Shown here: piece after piece, positions 22,274-32,304 of the stretch | How positions within the stretch are numbered: the first letter of the stretch is position 1 | How the letters are laid out: every line of letters begins with the position of its first letter | Assembly (NCBI GenBank): GCA_937870635.1 | Contig: CALMZP010000033.1 | Location: 1 to 32,304 of the forward strand | Direction of reading: 5' to 3' | DNA: 32,304 nt | From: an uncultured Acidobacteriota bacterium | Lineage (GTDB): Bacteria > Acidobacteriota > Thermoanaerobaculia > Gp7-AA8 | The notes under the pieces: generated by a model | What the model saw: the letters and a program-made list of their open reading frames with translations, nothing else | Database searches by the model: none | What the model was told of the DNA's origin: nothing | Translations under genes and position numbers: made by a program

Positions 22274-23836
22274 CTACGCCGAGATTGCGACCGGTTGCTC
22301 TACGAGGGGGAGAGTGACAGTGAAGCGGGCGCCGTGCCCCGGCCCTTCGCTCTCCGCGGTGATCTCGCCGTGGTGAAGCTCGACGATATGGCGCGCAATA
22401 GCCAGGCCGAGTCCGAGGCCGGCCCGCTTGGTGGGACCCTCGGCCTGACGGAGGCGCTCGAAGACGTGCGGGAGGAAGCCCTTCTCGATGCCTTCGCCCT
22501 GATCGATCACGCTCACACGCAGCTTGCTGTCGACTCTCTTGAGCTCGAGACGCACCTGTTTACCCGAGGGGGTGAACTTGATGGCATTGGAGAGAATGTT
22601 TCCGATGACCTGCTGCATCCGGCTCGGATCTGCCTCGACGACCGAGTCGCCGCCTTCATCGATCGCCGAGGACAGTTTCACGTCGCGCTCGTTTGCGACC
22701 GGGCGCGCCGTCGTGAGCGCAGCTTCGACGATGTCGGACATGCGGACCGGGCGCAGATCGATCTGGAATTTGCCGAGGATGATGCGGGACACGTCGAGCA
22801 TGTCGTCGATGAGGTGCGCCTGCAGCTTGCCGCTCGCCTCGACGGTGGCCAGCGCTTCTTCGAGCTCTTCCGGGGTGTAGTCGCCGCTTCGGAGGAACTG
22901 AACCCATCCGAGAATCGATGTCATGGGAGTGCGAAGCTCGTGGGAGAGCGTCGCCAGGAAATTGTCCTTTGCACGATTCTGGGCCTCGGCCTCACGGTAG
23001 CGCCGCTCCGCTTCGGCGGCCTGCGCCGCGGCGCGCTTCTCCGTGACGTCACGGAACGTCATGACGGTTCCGCGCGGCGTTCCGTCCGGCTCGAGCATGC
23101 GGGCGAGGGAGAACTCCACGGGAAAGCTTCGGCCATCGGCACGGAAGAACACGGCTTCGACGTTTTCGTGCGTAACGGCGTCGCGGATCGCGGCGGCCAC
23201 GATACAGTCCTGAACGTTGCAGGTGATGACACCGGGGAAAATCGGGTGCACCAGCGAATGCAGCTCCTGCCCGGTGATCTCGTCCGATCTCCTCCCCAGC
23301 ATTCGCGACGCAGCAGGATTGACGAACGTCGCCATTCCGTCGAGATCGATGCCGAGAATGGCTTCCGCGGCGGCGTTGAGCGTCAGCTCCATCTGCTGGT
23401 TGACGCGCGACAGTTCCTCGGTCTGGAGCTTGAGAGCTTCCCGCTTCCGGAAAAGCTCGACGAAAACGTTGACCTTCGAGCGCAGGATCTCCGGATGAAA
23501 CGGCTTGAAGATGTAGTCGACGGCACCGAGCTCGTATCCGCGGAAGACGTTCGTCTCGCTGCGGCTCAGGGCCGTGAGGAAGATGATCGGGGTATCGCGC
23601 GATTTGTCGCGCTGGCGGATCAGGGTCGCGGTCTCGAACCCGTCCATCTCCGGCATCTGGACGTCGAGAAGGATGACGGCGAAGTCCGTTTCGAGGAGAT
23701 GGCGGAGCGCCGCCCGGCCGGAATGTGCCTTGACGAGGGTCTGCCCATCCTCGGCGAGGATCGATTCGAGGGCCAGCAGGTTCTTCGGCTGGTCATCGAC
23801 GAGCAGAATGTTCACTTTCTCGTCGTATTCGTTCAT
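22274..23836 (-). CDS. Hybrid sensor histidine kinase (REC-PAS-HisKA-HATPase)
   Basis: A 520-residue cytosolic kinase with no membrane segments. The N-terminal REC domain (about 8-125) has Asp58 in ILLDVQMPEMDGF and Lys in FKPFHPEI. A helix leads to a PAS domain (about 148-268; AILGIDLDGMATFVNPAA, FRADGRSFPVEFS, GTVMTFRDVTE). HisKA has phosphoacceptor His299 in LSHELRTPMTS. HATPase has an N box (NILSNAIKFT), DQGEGIE and GLGLGLAIARHIVE. A receiver at the front suggests that its activity is controlled by another kinase, such as the poly-HAMP protein upstream. Its ATG overlaps the cheB stop by 4 nt, so it is translationally coupled to it. Confidence 0.92.
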   Translation of the reverse strand: MNEYDEKVNILLVDDQPKNLLALESILAEDGQTLVKAHSGRAALRHLLETDFAVILLDVQMPEMDGFETATLIRQRDKSRDTPIIFLTALSRSETNVFRGYELGAVDYIFKPFHPEILRSKVNVFVELFRKREALKLQTEELSRVNQQMELTLNAAAEAILGIDLDGMATFVNPAASRMLGRRSDEITGQELHSLVHPIFPGVITCNVQDCIVAAAIRDAVTHENVEAVFFRADGRSFPVEFSLARMLEPDGTPRGTVMTFRDVTEKRAAAQAAEAERRYREAEAQNRAKDNFLATLSHELRTPMTSILGWVQFLRSGDYTPEELEEALATVEASGKLQAHLIDDMLDVSRIILGKFQIDLRPVRMSDIVEAALTTARPVANERDVKLSSAIDEGGDSVVEADPSRMQQVIGNILSNAIKFTPSGKQVRLELKRVDSKLRVSVIDQGEGIEKGFLPHVFERLRQAEGPTKRAGLGLGLAIARHIVELHHGEITAESEGPGHGARFTVTLPLVEQPVAISA

Positions 23837-24423
23837 TTCCGACCCGCCGCGGTCACCGAGCTTCGGCCAAGCTCAACCAGAAACGGCCCTATGCGATCGA
23901 GAGGCAAGATCCGGTCCACCCGCACGGCATCGATCGTCGCCTGAGGCATGACCGGTGACTCAGCCGTAGCAGGATCCTGGGCAATGACCAGCCCCCCGCG
24001 GTTCTTGATCCTCTGTGCGCCTTTCGCACCATCGGAGTTCGCGCCGGTCAGCACGACGCCGACGAGACCGCTGCCGTATGCGTCGGCGGCCGACTCGAAG
24101 AGCACGTCGATCGACGGACGCGAGTACGCAACGGCCATGTCCACCGAAAGATGAAAGACGCCCCGCTCGACCAGAAGGTGATAGTCAGCGGGTGCGAGAT
24201 AGACACAATTGGGTTTGATCCACAGTTTGTCTTCGACGTCCACGACGCAGAGGTTCGACGCGCGGCGCAGGTAAGAGGGCAAACCCTCATTCGAAGCTTT
24301 GTGGCGATGTTGCGCGATGGCGATCGGGATCGGGAAATCTTCAGGCAACGCCTGGAGAATCTCCTTGATGGCGTGCATCCCCCCCATGGAGCAGCCGATC
24401 ACGATGAGCTCGGGGGGCTTCAC
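23833..24423 (-). CDS. cheB: CheB-type protein-glutamate methylesterase (catalytic domain only)
   Basis: A 196-residue protein equal to the catalytic domain of CheB, without the usual N-terminal receiver. The catalytic triad is visible: Ser12 in VIGCSMGGM, His39 in IAQHRH and Asp131 in LTGANSDGAKG. VYLAPADYHLLVE and VDVLFES-like SIDVLFESAADAYG are also family features. The enzyme removes methyl groups from glutamates, classically in chemoreceptors. GTG 24423 is chosen because TGGAGTTCTCCC precedes it and the fold starts at once; upstream frame translates repeats. Lack of its own REC means regulation would have to come from the coupled REC-PAS kinase (inference). Confidence 0.88.
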   Translation of the reverse strand: MKPPELIVIGCSMGGMHAIKEILQALPEDFPIPIAIAQHRHKASNEGLPSYLRRASNLCVVDVEDKLWIKPNCVYLAPADYHLLVERGVFHLSVDMAVAYSRPSIDVLFESAADAYGSGLVGVVLTGANSDGAKGAQRIKNRGGLVIAQDPATAESPVMPQATIDAVRVDRILPLDRIGPFLVELGRSSVTAAGRK

Positions 24424-24479
24424 GGGAGAACTCCATTCCGTTCGCCGCGAGAGTGGGCTGTTATGGCTTCGGCCGCGTT

Positions 24480-24679
24480 TGGACCCTGGACCCCGCACCT
24501 TGGACCCTGGACATTCGAAGTAGAACTCAGTGGAGCGCGGGCGATCTCGCCCGCGTGCCCTGTGTTCGCGGCCCAATTCCGCGGGCGAGATCGCCCGCGG
24601 CTCCACCTGAGGTCGAAGGTCGAAGGTCGAAGGTCGAATCGTGAAGTCCCAGGGTCCAAGGTCCAGGGTCCAGGGTCCG
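24480..24679. repeat. Nested composite repeat between cheR and cheB
   Basis: The outer arms are inverted 7-mers: TGGACCC units at 24480-24514 and AGGGTCC units at 24651-24678. Inside are two copies of the GTGGAG/CGCGGGCGA palindrome facing each other (24530-24555 and 24580-24606) and four tandem GGTCGAA heptamers (24611-24638). The element occupies most of the 313-nt gap 24424-24736 that separates two genes otherwise expected in one transcript. No gene lies in the gap. Confidence 0.9.
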
Positions 24680-24736
24680 ATCCCCCCGAAGCCGAAGAAC
24701 GGCCGGCGTGACAGGCCCGCGCCGAAGTTCTCCCGG

Positions 24737-25618
24737 TCACCTCACCCTCCGGTAAATCTTCTCTTCGGCATCGAGCTCTTCGTAATGATCGGCCACGCGC
24801 GTGAAGCGGATCGACTCCTTCTTGCCGAGGCCGAGGATACCGAACATCTCCATGCTGTCGAGGAAGAGTTGCTGGACTCGCTCCTGCAGCTCGTTGTTGA
24901 AGTAGATCAGCACGTTGCGGCAGAAGATCACATTGAAGTGATTGAACGACGCGTCGGTGACGAGGTTGTGCTGCGCGAATACGACGTTGTCGCGCAGCGA
25001 CGGGCGGAAGATCGAATAGTCGTACCGCGCCGTGTAGTAATCGGAAAAGGTCCCGGTGCCGCCGGCCGCGATGTAATTGCTGGTGTTCTCCTGCATGGTG
25101 TTGATGGGAAAGATCCCGTTCTTCGCCTTCTGGAGCACGGCCTCGTTGATGTCCGTCGCGTAGATCCGGCAGCGGTCGTAAAGGCCTTCCTCCTGGAGGA
25201 GGATGGCCATCGAGTAAACCTCTTCGCCCGTGGAACAGCCCGCATGCCAGATGCGGACGAAGGGATACGTACGCAGGACGGGCACGACTTTCCGGCGAAA
25301 GGCCAGATAGAAGGTCGGGTCGCGGAACATGGCCGTCGTGTTGATGGAAAGGTCGAGGAGCAGCCTCTCCATCGACGACGAATCATGCAGCACCTTCTCG
25401 ATGAGACCGGAGACGGTCGTCAGCCCCTCCGAGTAGATGCGTTTCCAGATGCGGCGGCGCAGCGACGGCAGCGAGTAGTCGCGAAAATCGAAGCCGTAAT
25501 GCCGGTAAATGCCTTCCGTGAGCAGCTGGATCTCGATCATCTCGAGATCCAGCTGCTGCTGATTGTCAGCGACTGGAAGTGCGTCGGTCATGAGAGTCGG
25601 CGGCGCCGCGGTCGACAC
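24737..25618 (-). CDS. cheR: CheR-type protein-glutamate O-methyltransferase
   Basis: A 293-residue protein with an N-terminal helical domain (YRHYGFDFRDYSLPSLRRRI) and a SAM-dependent methyltransferase domain. Motifs include MFRDPTFYLAFRRKVVPVL, the SAM site WHAGCSTGEEVYSMAILL, IYATDINEAVL and IFCRNVLIYFN, all typical of CheR, which methylates glutamates of chemoreceptors using S-adenosylmethionine. GTG 25618 is taken as the start with GGTGA close by; ATG 25591 is an alternative that removes nine residues. The gene begins 14 nt after the stop of the poly-HAMP kinase, which makes that kinase a candidate methylation partner (inference). No chemoreceptor, CheA or CheW gene is in the window. Confidence 0.9.
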   Translation of the reverse strand: MSTAAPPTLMTDALPVADNQQQLDLEMIEIQLLTEGIYRHYGFDFRDYSLPSLRRRIWKRIYSEGLTTVSGLIEKVLHDSSSMERLLLDLSINTTAMFRDPTFYLAFRRKVVPVLRTYPFVRIWHAGCSTGEEVYSMAILLQEEGLYDRCRIYATDINEAVLQKAKNGIFPINTMQENTSNYIAAGGTGTFSDYYTARYDYSIFRPSLRDNVVFAQHNLVTDASFNHFNVIFCRNVLIYFNNELQERVQQLFLDSMEMFGILGLGKKESIRFTRVADHYEELDAEEKIYRRVR

Positions 25619-25632
25619 TGTTCACCGCCCGC

Positions 25633-32304
<6,672 letters not shown>

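Noticed and set aside
22145-23944. 599-codon + strand frame opposite fur and the REC-PAS kinase
   Set aside because: It spans two well-supported genes and the spacer between them, and its composition is that of a shadow frame.

Overview
The window is a high-GC bacterial chromosome segment. It carries lipoprotein binding proteins, c-di-GMP and phosphorelay signalling, a Fur repressor and no phage or plasmid genes. The gene types and the dense palindromic and heptameric intergenic repeats fit a Gram-negative soil or sediment bacterium. Acidobacteriota is my best guess, but that is inference; no rRNA or tRNA is present to settle it.

Left end (1-4,400): the tail of a hybrid histidine kinase with receiver domains, a single-domain response regulator and an HPt protein form an overlapping + strand phosphorelay operon. 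Convergent to it are a membrane-anchored endonuclease/exonuclease/phosphatase-family protein, a decayed alanine:cation symporter (AGCS) gene with a large internal deletion, and a PilZ-like/GAF/SpoIIE phosphatase. The phosphatase gene is bracketed by two hairpins built from 7-nt repeats.

Middle (4,500-12,200): a compact modABC molybdate transporter whose ATPase ends inside a repeat element; a REC/degenerate GGDEF/EAL protein; a phosphohexomutase coupled to a small [2Fe-2S] ferredoxin-like protein; a beta-propeller protein; and a region with a frameshifted gene remnant and structured DNA.

Unrecognised two-gene operon (12,219-17,523): two large secreted paralogues (890 and 869 aa) that match no family I know. 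Each has a helical N-terminal region, two tracts of 11-residue (hendecad) coiled-coil repeats and, between them, a nearly invariant core of about 120 residues. A strong Shine-Dalgarno precedes each gene and a hairpin terminator follows the second. This is the best candidate for an undescribed system.

Right part (17,950-32,304): an Fe(III)-type ABC transporter (lipoprotein, fused permease, ATPase) converges on a fur gene. On the - strand follow a poly-HAMP hybrid kinase with at least 14 HAMP units (cut by the window edge), CheR, CheB, a REC-PAS-kinase and fur, in transcription order. Together these look like a sensory module using chemotaxis-type methylation enzymes, with no chemoreceptor or CheA/CheW in view.

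Across the window, intergenic spacers hold tandem arrays with a 7-bp period but unrelated sequences (AAAATCC, GAGAATT, TCAATGG, CACCAAG, GGTCCAG, GGTCGAA). They usually occur as inverted pairs around a central palindrome from one of two dispersed families. No CRISPR array, insertion sequence, tRNA or rRNA was found.
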